From Paenibacillus sp. S150 (GTDB lineage Bacteria; Bacillota; Bacilli; Paenibacillales; Paenibacillaceae), in assembly GCF_019352175.1 (NCBI RefSeq), contig NZ_JACBYI010000006.1, forward strand, positions 1 to 64,000: a DNA stretch of 64,000 bases, written 5' to 3'. The stretch's first letter is position 1. Each line of letters opens with the position of its first letter. The translations under genes were made by a program, and so were the position numbers. This document shows, piece after piece, positions 35,535 through 43,638 of the stretch. The notes below the pieces were generated by a model. The model was not told the origin of the DNA. It saw only the letters and a program-made list of their open reading frames with translations, and did no database searches.

Positions 35535-36731
35535 CTAAGGCTTAACATAACCCAAAGGGTTCACCGGCTTGTTTTGTTTGACTACCTGAAAATGAAGATG
35601 GGGCCCTGTGCTGCGTCCGGTATTGCCCAGCAGGCCGATATTCTGGCCCTTGCTCACCTTGGTGCCCGGGGAGACGAGCATACCGTTCAGATGCATGTAC
35701 CAGGTCTCCAGTCCGTTGTCGTGCCGGACGATGATATATTTGCCGCGGGCGCCCATCTGCTCGGCTGCGGTCACCACGCCGTCCATAGCCGCATATACGG
35801 GATCGCCGATGCTGCCTGCAATATCGATGCCGGAGTGATAAGCCGAAACGCCGTTAAACGGGTCGGACCGGTAGCCGAAGCTGGAGGTAATAACCTTCGA
35901 TTGGGTCGGCCAGATCACGGCCGGTGCGAGCCGGGCTTTTTCGGCGAGTGCTTTTTTGGCCTGCAGATTGGCCTTTGCGGTATTCGCTTTCTCTGCTTCT
36001 GTAATTGTAGCAGAGATGCTGCTCATCATTTCGTCCAGCATGCTGCGGATTTCCTCATAGTCATCCTTCGTTTCCCGTACCAGCTCCAGCGGGTCATCCT
36101 GGTAGACCGCTATATATTCCCCGCCAACCTGTGGAGTGACGGTGCGGTCCAGCGCCGATGTCATCGCCCCGATACGGAAATTGACTCCGGACAGCGGGGA
36201 TGAGGCAGGGGGTGATACAGCTGCAACGAGGGAGCCGCTTCCTGACTGTGAGTCAGCAGGAACGGACAAGGCTGTTTCCTCCACAGCCGCAGAGGTGTTT
36301 GCTGAGCCGGATGCTTTGGAGTCAGACGGGTCCTCGTTGCCGCCGGAGCCAGAGGTATTCTCTTTGTCAATGAGGGACTGCAGCTGCGCTTCCAGCTCGC
36401 TGACACTCTTCAGCTTGTCTTTGATGCTGTCCGCCTGCTCCGACAGCTCGGTTACCTGGCTGCGAAGCTGCAGCAGGGCCTGATCCTTGTCGGCCACCTT
36501 CATTTCCATACGCAAATTGGTCAGAGACAGTGCTGCGGCTTCGGCTTCCAGCTCGGAAATGGAGCGCGAGGCATGAAAATGCATGGAAGTGACCAAACTG
36601 GAGAGAGAAAGAGCGGCTGCGGCGGGCAGGGCCAAGGCCAGCGGCTTGGATAGCTGAAGCTGACGGACCGGACGCCCGGCTTCGCGGACGACGAGCAGCG
36701 TGATCCGGTTATGATCGGGCTGATTCTTCAT
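35535..36731 (-). CDS. M23 family metallopeptidase, membrane-anchored
   Basis: 398 residues from the ATG whose first base is 36731, with GGAAGGAG upstream; a start 14 codons earlier lacks a site. An N-terminal transmembrane anchor (LALALPAAAALSLSSLV) is followed by a coiled coil (residues 55-120), a Ser/Gly/Ala-rich linker, and a second helical region. The M23 domain has FGYRSDPFNGVSAYHSGIDIAG (first zinc His and Asp) and GNTGRSTGPHLHFQV (HxH). LytM-type endopeptidases cut peptidoglycan cross-bridges or act as amidase activators. The metal ligands are present. Linked to the bactofilin gene 116 bp downstream. Confidence 0.9.
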   Translation of the reverse strand: MKNQPDHNRITLLVVREAGRPVRQLQLSKPLALALPAAAALSLSSLVTSMHFHASRSISELEAEAAALSLTNLRMEMKVADKDQALLQLRSQVTELSEQADSIKDKLKSVSELEAQLQSLIDKENTSGSGGNEDPSDSKASGSANTSAAVEETALSVPADSQSGSGSLVAAVSPPASSPLSGVNFRIGAMTSALDRTVTPQVGGEYIAVYQDDPLELVRETKDDYEEIRSMLDEMMSSISATITEAEKANTAKANLQAKKALAEKARLAPAVIWPTQSKVITSSFGYRSDPFNGVSAYHSGIDIAGSIGDPVYAAMDGVVTAAEQMGARGKYIIVRHDNGLETWYMHLNGMLVSPGTKVSKGQNIGLLGNTGRSTGPHLHFQVVKQNKPVNPLGYVKP

Positions 36732-37020
36732 AGCTTCTCCTTCCTGCGGCTGGTGCAGCCGCTTTGTGTTCACTGAAGTCTGTTTTCTGTGGGCTCATCC
36801 GAATCGTCCTACTACTCTATGTATTCCATGTCTGCGGGGAACATGACAATGGTTTGCTTGAATAAAGAGGGAGGTTTAGGGCAAAAGCTGTAGTGAAATC
36901 AGCTGGAATTGAACGCGGAAGTACGGATATTCCGGGAGAAAGACAAATATGCAAACGGGATAAGGCTAACTATAAATTTGGTGTATGCTGTGCTGATAGA
37001 ACTTTCAGGAGGATGACGGT

Positions 37021-38451
37021 TTGAAAATATTCGCTCTGATTCTGTGCCTTTTTATTCTGCAGCTTGCTGTAATCCTGCTGCTCGAATTCCGCCGCCCCCA
37101 AAGAGCGCTGGCCTGGCTGTTCCTTACCTTCTGCTGCCCGCCGCTTGGTCTGCTGTTCTATTATTTCTTCGGGCGGGATTATTGGCAGAGCCGCAAGCTG
37201 GACAAGCGGTGCATCTCCTTGTTTCGGGAGATTCGCGCCCATGTGTCCGGCAAAATTAAACTTGTAAAGAATGCGGAGGAAAGCGGGAATCCGCAGTTTG
37301 CAGACAACAGGGAACTGCTGTACCAGCTCTCCCGGATATCCGAGAGCCCGATCACCGGCCGGAATAAGTGTCAGGTGTTATCGAACGGGAGGGAAGCCTA
37401 TGACTCAATCCTGGAAGCGATGGAAGCGGCACGGGAACACATCCATATGGAATTCTATATATTTCGTGATGATGAGATTGGAGAGCAGTTTCAGGAGGTT
37501 ATGATCCGCAAAGCGTGTCAGGGGGTAAGGGTGCGTCTGCTCTGTGATGGGCTCGGCAGCCATAAGCTGAGCCGCAGATTTATCCGGACCTTGAAAAATG
37601 CCGGAGTGGAGGTTCATTTCTTCCTGCCGCCGCTCACCTCGCTGCTGGACCGCCGGTTCAACTTCCGCAACCACCGTAAAATCGTCGTAGTTGACGGGCG
37701 TGTGGGGTTCACCGGAGGCATGAACGTGGGCGATGATTACCTGGGCAAAAACCCGAAGCTGGGGTATTGGCGGGACACCCATCTGCGTCTGGAGGGGGAC
37801 GCGGTCTACAGCCTGCAGTATGTTTTCCTGAAGGATTGGCGTCTGGCGGCGGGTGAAGGGATGAGCCATCCCCGCTTTTTTCCGGCGCATGAATGTACGG
37901 AGGAAGCCGCAGTTCTCGTTGTCGCCAGCGGACCGGACGGGGCTCTGGACGCTTCACAGGAAATGTATTTTGCAGCAATTGTGGCAGCCAAGCGGCGGAT
38001 ATGGATTACGTCGCCATATTTTATCCCCGATCCTACCATCTGCCGGGCGCTGAAGAGCGCGGTACTGAGCGGAGTGGATGTGCGGATTATCATTCCGGAC
38101 AAACCGGACAACAGACTGGTGTACCATGCCTCTCTTTCATACCTGGAGAACCTGCAGGACGCCGGAGTGAAGTTTTACCGTTACCGGAAAGGCTTCATGC
38201 ATGCCAAGGTTATGATTATCGATGATCTGCTGGGGACGATAGGCAGTGCCAATCTGGACATGCGCAGCTTTTATTCCAATTTTGAACTGACAGCGGTCCT
38301 GCTCAGACCGGAGCAGATTGCCGGGCTGGCATCCGGCTTCGAACAGGACTTGGAGCACAGCGGGTTTATTGATCCGGCAAGGTTCCGGAGAAGAGGAAGG
38401 AATGTCAAACTCATTGAAGGCCTTTGTCAGCTGTTATCCCCGCTTTTATGA
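37021..38451 (+). CDS. cls: Cardiolipin synthase
   Basis: 476 residues starting at TTG with AGGAGGATG upstream. Two N-terminal membrane helices (FALILCLFILQLAVILLLEF; LAWLFLTFCCPPLGLLFYYFFG) precede two phospholipase-D HKD motifs: NHRKIVVVDGRVGFTGG near residue 220 and MHAKVMIIDDLLGTIGSANLD near residue 400. These are the features of Firmicute ClsA-type enzymes, which condense two phosphatidylglycerols at the membrane. Stand-alone gene. Confidence 0.94.
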   Translation: MKIFALILCLFILQLAVILLLEFRRPQRALAWLFLTFCCPPLGLLFYYFFGRDYWQSRKLDKRCISLFREIRAHVSGKIKLVKNAEESGNPQFADNRELLYQLSRISESPITGRNKCQVLSNGREAYDSILEAMEAAREHIHMEFYIFRDDEIGEQFQEVMIRKACQGVRVRLLCDGLGSHKLSRRFIRTLKNAGVEVHFFLPPLTSLLDRRFNFRNHRKIVVVDGRVGFTGGMNVGDDYLGKNPKLGYWRDTHLRLEGDAVYSLQYVFLKDWRLAAGEGMSHPRFFPAHECTEEAAVLVVASGPDGALDASQEMYFAAIVAAKRRIWITSPYFIPDPTICRALKSAVLSGVDVRIIIPDKPDNRLVYHASLSYLENLQDAGVKFYRYRKGFMHAKVMIIDDLLGTIGSANLDMRSFYSNFELTAVLLRPEQIAGLASGFEQDLEHSGFIDPARFRRRGRNVKLIEGLCQLLSPLL

Positions 38452-38480
38452 CAGATTAAGTGACAGAAACTTGTGTTTTC

Positions 38481-38521
38481 GAAGGTTCTACCATGTTCCA
38501 TGCCTTAAAGGACCTTCTTTT
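38481..38521 (+). terminator. Possible terminator after cls
   Basis: GAAGGTTC pairs with GGACCTTC (one wobble), followed by CTTTT. The loop is large, so confidence is low. Confidence 0.35.
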
Positions 38522-38522
38522 A

Positions 38523-38531
38523 TGATATAAT
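38523..38531 (+). promoter_or_regulatory. Extended -10 promoter element before the YitT gene
   Basis: TGATATAAT fits the extended -10 form TGnTATAAT, 88 bp before the start. No good -35 is visible, which is acceptable for extended -10 promoters. Confidence 0.4.
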
Positions 38532-38618
38532 ATAGGCATAAGAAGAAATGTAAGAAAGTATATCTCAAAATAGCACTTTCGGACCCTTCTTAACTATAAT
38601 TTTCATAGGGGGAGTTCT

Positions 38619-39530
38619 ATGACTGTAAGCCAGCAAATATTCGTGAACGAGGAGGAGCAGAAGAAGCCTCAGAAATCAGGGGCTCTGAAGATGGCCCGGC
38701 TGGCCCAAAGGATCGTGATGATCATGCTTGGAGCCAGTATGATGTCTGTCGCGCTCGAAATTTTCCTCGTTCCCAATGAGCTGATTGACGGAGGAATTAC
38801 CGGTATCTCGATTATGCTATCCCATATTTTTAATATCCCCCTGGGGATTCTCCTGACCCTGCTTAACCTGCCGTTTCTTGTCATTGGCTATAAGCAGATT
38901 GGGAAAACCTTTGCCATATCCACATTGTTCGCGGTCGTTGTGATGTCCATCGGAACCCAATTGCTGCAACCTGTGCACCCGATTACGGTTGAACCGCTGC
39001 TTGCCGCTGTGTTTGGAGGCGTTATTCTGGGCGTGGGTGTGGGTCTGGTGGTTAGGTACGGAGGGTCGCTGGATGGAACAGAAATCGTTGCCATTCTGGT
39101 ATCGAAGAAGCTTCCGTTCTCCGTGGGTGAGGTAGTCATGTTCTTCAACCTGTTTATTCTTTCCGGCGCAGGCTTTGTGTTTGGCTGGAACAATGCTATG
39201 TTCTCATTAATCGCGTATTACATTGCTTTTAAGTTGATTGATGTTACGCTTGAGGGTCTCGATCAATCGAAATCCGTCTGGATTATCAGCGAGAAATTCC
39301 GTGATATTGGAGAAGCGCTGACCGAGCGTCTTGGACGCGGTGTTACTTATCTGGACGGAGAAGGCGGATTCTCAGGAGATAACAAGAAGGTTATTTTTGT
39401 AGTCATTACCCGCTTGGAAGAAGCGAAGCTTAAGTCTATTGTTGAGGATTGGGATTCCGACGCATTCATCGCGATTGGCAATATCCATGATGTTAAAGGC
39501 GGCCGCTTTAAAAAAAAATCAATTCATTAG
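38619..39530 (+). CDS. YitT-family membrane protein
   Basis: 303 residues. About five membrane helices (YitT_membrane, formerly DUF161), with LVPNELIDGGITGISIMLSHIF and RYGGSLDGTEIVAILVSKKLPFSVGE. A cytosolic DUF2179 domain follows (SVWIISEKFRDIGEALTERLGRGVTYLDGEGGFSGDNKKVIFVVITRLE). Six-paralogue families of this type are common in Bacilli; the molecular function is not established. GGGGGAG precedes the ATG. A terminator follows at 39665. Confidence 0.9.
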   Translation: MTVSQQIFVNEEEQKKPQKSGALKMARLAQRIVMIMLGASMMSVALEIFLVPNELIDGGITGISIMLSHIFNIPLGILLTLLNLPFLVIGYKQIGKTFAISTLFAVVVMSIGTQLLQPVHPITVEPLLAAVFGGVILGVGVGLVVRYGGSLDGTEIVAILVSKKLPFSVGEVVMFFNLFILSGAGFVFGWNNAMFSLIAYYIAFKLIDVTLEGLDQSKSVWIISEKFRDIGEALTERLGRGVTYLDGEGGFSGDNKKVIFVVITRLEEAKLKSIVEDWDSDAFIAIGNIHDVKGGRFKKKSIH

Positions 39531-39664
39531 AGGCACCCGCAAGCACGGGAGCGTTGACCGAGGAAGGTATATTTACGAACGTCAGAGCAATCAATTCGGC
39601 GCCTTTATCTTGTCCCGCCGTATTCTCATATATAATACCTTCCGTCCATGAACTGGACGCCGAT

Positions 39665-39706
39665 AAGCCCGCAGCCGGAACAGGCTTCTGCGGGCTTGTT
39701 GCTTTT
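39665..39706. terminator. Terminator between YitT and LigD polymerase genes
   Basis: Perfect stem AAGCCCGCAG (39665-39674) with CTGCGGGCTT (39688-39697), then GTTGCTTTTT. Confidence 0.75.
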
Positions 39707-39724
39707 TGGGGGAGCGGAAGGGAA

Positions 39725-40609
39725 TTAAGGCAATTTGGAAATAATGGCCTCCACCGGCTGCGGCGGCAGCTTGGCGATCAGATCTCCCAAACGGCTTAGG
39801 CGCTCTTCAATATTCAGCAGGTGGAATTCTTCAGGCGAAACATTGCGTTCAACCTCTTCCCACAAAAGCGGGGTGGAGACGGTCGCCAGCGGCCTGGCTC
39901 GGGGCGTATAGGGCGCAGCAAGTGTTTTGCCGCCATAGTGCTGGAGGTAATCGAAATAGATTTTGTCTCCCCGGTGCTTCTTCAACCGCTCCAGCGTGAA
40001 CAGGTCCGGGCGTTTTTCCGTTACATACCGGCCGACGAAATGGCCGATCCGGCGCAGGTCATCGAAGGTCACCCCGGGACGGACAGGAACAATAATTTGC
40101 ACACCTGTTGCACCTGAGGTTTTGGGCACCGAGGCAAGTCCAAGAGATTGCAGCACCCCGCCTACTGCCGATGTTGCTTCCATGATTCGCGGCTCGACTT
40201 CGAGTGAGGGGTCCAGATCAATCATCCATTCGCAGGGCAGTCCGCTGCCGGCATAATGCAAGGAGGGATGGAACTCAAGAGCGGCCAGGTTGCCCAGCCA
40301 GAGCAGCTCCGGCAGTCCTTGCAGCAGGACATAGGTGATGCCGTCTTCGGTTGCCGTATTTACGAAATCGGGCAGGGGCTCCGGCGCATTTTTCTGGTAA
40401 AAGGACATGCCGGCAACGCCGTGCGGATAGCGGATAACCGTCAGCAGCCGGTCTCGGCAGTAACGCAGAAGGTACGGCGAGAGCGCGGCGAGCTTTTGCA
40501 GATAGATCCGTTTGGTAATGCCCCGCTCCGGCCACAGCGGCTTATCCGGATTGGTGATGGCAATCTCCCGCCCTTCGACGGTAATGGAGCCTCTGATGGT
40601 CTTGGGCAT
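39725..40609 (-). CDS. LigD-type NHEJ polymerase/primase
   Basis: 294 residues from the ATG whose first base is 40609, with GGAGG upstream; the longer in-frame start has none. Archaeo-eukaryotic primase-like LigD polymerase domain: ITNPDKPLWPERGITK at the start, IRYPHGVAGMSFYQKNAP, the metal-binding D-x-D in WMIDLDPS, KTSGATGVQI, and RGDKIYFDYLQH. It fills and extends broken ends with ribonucleotides during non-homologous end joining. In B. subtilis LigD is one protein with ligase and polymerase; here the two parts are separate adjacent genes. Confidence 0.92.
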   Translation of the reverse strand: MPKTIRGSITVEGREIAITNPDKPLWPERGITKRIYLQKLAALSPYLLRYCRDRLLTVIRYPHGVAGMSFYQKNAPEPLPDFVNTATEDGITYVLLQGLPELLWLGNLAALEFHPSLHYAGSGLPCEWMIDLDPSLEVEPRIMEATSAVGGVLQSLGLASVPKTSGATGVQIIVPVRPGVTFDDLRRIGHFVGRYVTEKRPDLFTLERLKKHRGDKIYFDYLQHYGGKTLAAPYTPRARPLATVSTPLLWEEVERNVSPEEFHLLNIEERLSRLGDLIAKLPPQPVEAIISKLP

Positions 40610-40644
40610 GCGGCATCCTCCTTTCAAAATGGGTTCTGTTGGCG

Positions 40645-41592
40645 CTATCCCTTTGGCTCCAGCCGGCATGACAACGGAGGGAGATCCAATTGGGCCTGAA
40701 TGACCGGCTGGCGCAGGGTTCCGGAGCTGTTCCATTCCAGGAAATGCAGCTTGAACACCAGCTGGGGTGTGATCCAGACGGCTCCTTTACTCCGTTGCGG
40801 GGTTCCGGCGAAGGGCATATCCCCGGTCCGGAGCGGCTCAATCTGTGCGGTTAAGGCGCGCCAATCCCGGGCGTTCAACCGGCCGGCTCCGGCATGCCCG
40901 ATGTAATGGAGCCTGCCTCCGCCATCGAAGAGTCCCAGGAGCAGGGCATTGACAATTCCTTCACGGTAGGTCACTCCACCGGCCACAGCGTTTATGTCCA
41001 AAATGATCTTGCGCTTTTGCCAGCGGCTGTCTTTGCCGCCGGGAGCATAAGTCCCGCCGATGTCCTTGCACACAATCCCTTCCAGGCCACCGCTTTGCGC
41101 AGCGGTTAAGAGCTCGGAGGGATTGGCATAGCTGGGTACGTTCTGCACGTATGGATGCGGGAGCAGCTTATCGCTGAGTATTTGCTGCCGCTTCGACAGC
41201 GGCTGGTCCAGAAGCCACAAGCCATCGCAATACAGAATGTCAAAAACCATATAGAGCACGGGAACCTGCCTGCTGACGGCCGAGATGGCGGCGGTGTTCT
41301 TCAGGCTGTCCCGGCGCATGACCTCGTGGAAGGAGGGCTTGCCGCCTTCAAGCGCGATGACCTCACCGTCCAGGATGACAGAGCGGGCGCGGCAGTAAGC
41401 TCTGGGGTCGGCAATCTCGGGATACTGCAAGGTGCGCCGGTTGCCGCGCCGGTTAATCAGCTCGGCGTCAGTTCCGTCGCAATAGGAGAGCATGCGCACG
41501 CCGTCCCATTTAATCTGGGCAATCCACTGCTCTCCCTGGGGCAGCTGCGGGGTCAGTACAGGCTCGAAGGGAATAATCGGCTGCAGCTTCAT
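40645..41592 (-). CDS. ATP-dependent DNA ligase (LigD ligase part)
   Basis: 315 residues. The adenylation motif is KWDGVR with the AMP-accepting Lys28. Later motifs are NRRGNRRTLQYPEI, VILDGEVIAL, LYMVFDILYCDG and GLEGIVCKD. The C-terminal OB fold includes RWQKRKI and YIGHAGAG. Seals ends in Ku-dependent end joining. Starts 3 nt after the Ku stop, and the polymerase gene follows 35 nt later, so all three form one operon. Ku, ligase and polymerase are all complete. Confidence 0.92.
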   Translation of the reverse strand: MKLQPIIPFEPVLTPQLPQGEQWIAQIKWDGVRMLSYCDGTDAELINRRGNRRTLQYPEIADPRAYCRARSVILDGEVIALEGGKPSFHEVMRRDSLKNTAAISAVSRQVPVLYMVFDILYCDGLWLLDQPLSKRQQILSDKLLPHPYVQNVPSYANPSELLTAAQSGGLEGIVCKDIGGTYAPGGKDSRWQKRKIILDINAVAGGVTYREGIVNALLLGLFDGGGRLHYIGHAGAGRLNARDWRALTAQIEPLRTGDMPFAGTPQRSKGAVWITPQLVFKLHFLEWNSSGTLRQPVIQAQLDLPPLSCRLEPKG

Positions 41593-41595
41593 CAG

Positions 41596-42570
41596 TTAAA
41601 CACCGGATTCCCTGGTCTTGGCTGTGCGGCGTTTCGGTTTGGGAGCGATAACCGGGATCGGCCCGGTAGCTTCGCCGATGACTGCTGCGCCTGCGGCATT
41701 GTCCGGTTTGGCAGCGGCAGTTTTCTTCTTGGAAGCCGCACCGGTTTGCGGTTTGGCCTTCGGGGCAGTCTTGGACACAGGCCGGCCAGGGTCTGTTGGA
41801 ATATGCTGTACAGCTTCGATGCTGGCCTGAAGTGCGGCCATCAGGTCAATCACATTGTTCTCCTGGCGTGCAGGGGCAATATGGAATTCCTCTCCGGCAA
41901 TTTTATGGGTAATCAGATCCAGCATCCGCTGGCGGTAATCATCGGTATATTTAGCCGGTTCAAACGGTGTGGACAGCTGTGAAATCAGCAGCTTGGCCAT
42001 ATCCAGCTCCTTGTCGTTCACAATGCCGGGTTCCGGCAGGCCCGGAACCTGCGATACAGGCCGCACCTCGTCGGGATAATAAATGGTTTCAATCGCCAGG
42101 CAGTCAGCCAGCACCCGGATCGCGGCGAGACTGCTTTTGGAGCGGATGGAGATTTTGGCGATGCCGATTTTGCCGGTCTGGCGCATGGCTTCCATCAGCA
42201 AACGATAAGCATTGGCTCCCGCCTGGTCGGGGGAGAGGTAATATGTTTTTTGGAAATAGATCGGGTCAATCTCCGTCAAATCCACGAAATCCAAAATGGT
42301 TATGCTCTTGCTGCTCTCTTCCGTCAACTGGTCCAGCTCTTCTTTGTCGAACAGGACAAACTTTCCCTTTTCATACTCATAGCCTTTGCCGATTTCCTCC
42401 CAGGCCACTTCCTTGTCGCAGACGGGGCATTTGCGCACATACGACAGCGGACTGCCGCATTCCTTATGGATATAGCGCAGCGAGATGTCTTTATCCTCAG
42501 TAGCGGAGAACATTTTGACCGGAACATGGACAAGCCCGAAGCTGATGGCCCCTTTCCAAACGGTATGCAT
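41596..42570 (-). CDS. ku: NHEJ end-binding protein Ku
   Basis: 324 residues from the ATG whose first base is 42570, with AGGAGGCG upstream. The bacterial Ku core starts MHTVWKGAISFGLVHVPVKMFSAT, then RYIHKECGSPLSYVRKCPVCDKEV (zinc-ribbon-like cysteines), GYEYEKGKFVLFDKEEL and YYLSPDQAGANAYRLL. The C-terminal 70 residues are Lys/Ala/Pro-rich, the typical DNA- and ligase-binding tail. Binds double-strand ends and recruits the ligase. In B. subtilis ku-ligD is expressed in the forespore; a CATACTA resembling a sigma-G -10 lies upstream on the coding strand (complement of 42604-42610), but no matching -35 is clear. Confidence 0.94.
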   Translation of the reverse strand: MHTVWKGAISFGLVHVPVKMFSATEDKDISLRYIHKECGSPLSYVRKCPVCDKEVAWEEIGKGYEYEKGKFVLFDKEELDQLTEESSKSITILDFVDLTEIDPIYFQKTYYLSPDQAGANAYRLLMEAMRQTGKIGIAKISIRSKSSLAAIRVLADCLAIETIYYPDEVRPVSQVPGLPEPGIVNDKELDMAKLLISQLSTPFEPAKYTDDYRQRMLDLITHKIAGEEFHIAPARQENNVIDLMAALQASIEAVQHIPTDPGRPVSKTAPKAKPQTGAASKKKTAAAKPDNAAGAAVIGEATGPIPVIAPKPKRRTAKTRESGV

Positions 42571-42712
42571 GAATATCGCCTCCTGATCCAAAGTGCTTTG
42601 ACTTAGTATGGGATGGCAGGGCTATTTCTAGCCTGATGCATTTTTTGCGCAGGATGGGAAAAAATAAACCCAGGCGCCGGGCATAATCTGCGCTTGACTG
42701 GAGGCAGAGAAA

Positions 42713-42886
42713 ATGGAACAGGAACGGGGCGGATGGATCGATGCATTGCCTGAGGAGGACATTCCGGGTGAAGCCGTGGACTGGGAGAGCATTGTAGAGA
42801 TTCGCAATGACGAAGAGCTGCCCGAAGATTTCGACCGGCTGGATGCTGAAGCGACCATTGGCGAACCGCCGACTGCAGAGGAATAG
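42713..42886 (+). CDS. Small acidic protein, unknown function
   Basis: 57 residues starting MEQERGGWIDALPEEDIPG and ending EPPTAEE. Very acidic (about 16 Asp/Glu), no Cys, no membrane segment. The ribosome site is excellent: GGAGG (42700-42704) eight bases before the ATG. Divergent from ku and upstream of sspH on the same strand. It may be an unstructured spore or stress protein; I recognise no family. Confidence 0.6.
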   Translation: MEQERGGWIDALPEEDIPGEAVDWESIVEIRNDEELPEDFDRLDAEATIGEPPTAEE

Positions 42887-43023
42887 GGAAGTCAGCATCT
42901 GCTTCAGAAGCGGTTTTGTACGAAGAATATCGAGGATTATGTGCTATACAAAACTTTAAATGTGTGGTGAAAAAGTGGCCGCAGGCCACGACAAAATCAC
43001 CATTCTTCTGAGGAGATCAAAAA

Positions 43024-43209
43024 ATGGACATACAACGGGCGAAGGAGATTTACGCCTCCAAGGACATGGTTTCTGTACATCTGGACGGAGAGCCGGTCTG
43101 GATTGAGCATGTGGATGCGGAGAACGGGATGGCTGCGGTTCAGGTGGGCTCACGCCCGGCCGATACGCATACGGTAGGCGTAGAGCGACTTGAGGAACAG
43201 GGCAGCTGA
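43024..43209 (+). CDS. sspH: H-type small acid-soluble spore protein
   Basis: 61 residues, the family length. The SspH pattern is MDIQRAKEIYASKDMVSVHLDGEPVWIEHV, then a variable stretch and VGVERLEE at the end. These minor SASPs are made in the forespore and bind spore DNA or core components. GAGGAG precedes the ATG. A strong terminator follows. Its position beside the NHEJ operon is consistent with spore DNA protection and repair, though co-regulation is inferred. Confidence 0.9.
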   Translation: MDIQRAKEIYASKDMVSVHLDGEPVWIEHVDAENGMAAVQVGSRPADTHTVGVERLEEQGS

Positions 43210-43291
43210 GCGGTCTGTGCCTGACAGCGAGGAAATAGAACGATGGCGCTGTTCAGAACGAATTGGGACAATTTAACTGAATCTTGAGCAG

Positions 43292-43333
43292 AAAACCGGT
43301 TGAGGGGACAATTCCGCTTAACCGGTTTTTTTT
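43292..43333 (+). terminator. Rho-independent terminator after sspH
   Basis: AACCGGTT (43294-43301) pairs with AACCGGTT (43320-43327), followed by a run of Ts. Confidence 0.85.
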
Positions 43334-43450
43334 GGAAATATAAGCATTTATATGCTGGCACACTAGCTGATCCTTATATGTTTTGTGGTCCCCGCAAAGT
43401 ACCTGAGTCATCATCGAAGCCAAGGCCCCACTTTGTGGGGTTATTTTGAA

Positions 43451-43540
43451 AGATAAGAATTTATATGTTTCACGCTATACATTAGCCTTATCTTTCTCGC
43501 TGAAACGGATACCGTCCTTATAAGGACGGCAAAGCCGTTT
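43451..43540. repeat. Dispersed ~90-bp hairpin repeat, copy 3
   Basis: Best-preserved copy. AGATAAG (43451-43457) pairs with CTTATCT (43487-43493). AAACGG (43503-43508) pairs with CCGTTT (43535-43540) and encloses the palindrome CCGTCC-TTATAA-GGACGG (43512-43529). Inserted upstream of the EamA/EmrE-like gene. Confidence 0.85.
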
Positions 43541-43638
43541 CTGCTTGAGCGGAAGGATAGCTGACACAAAGGTTGACGGAGGCCGCAGCAAACCCCTATA
43601 TTGAATTTGTGAAAATGATGAAAAGAGAGATGATTCTT

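Noticed and set aside
42604..42610. Sigma-G promoter for ku
   Set aside because: The -10-like CATACTA is present on the complement, but no -35 at the right spacing; kept only as a note.
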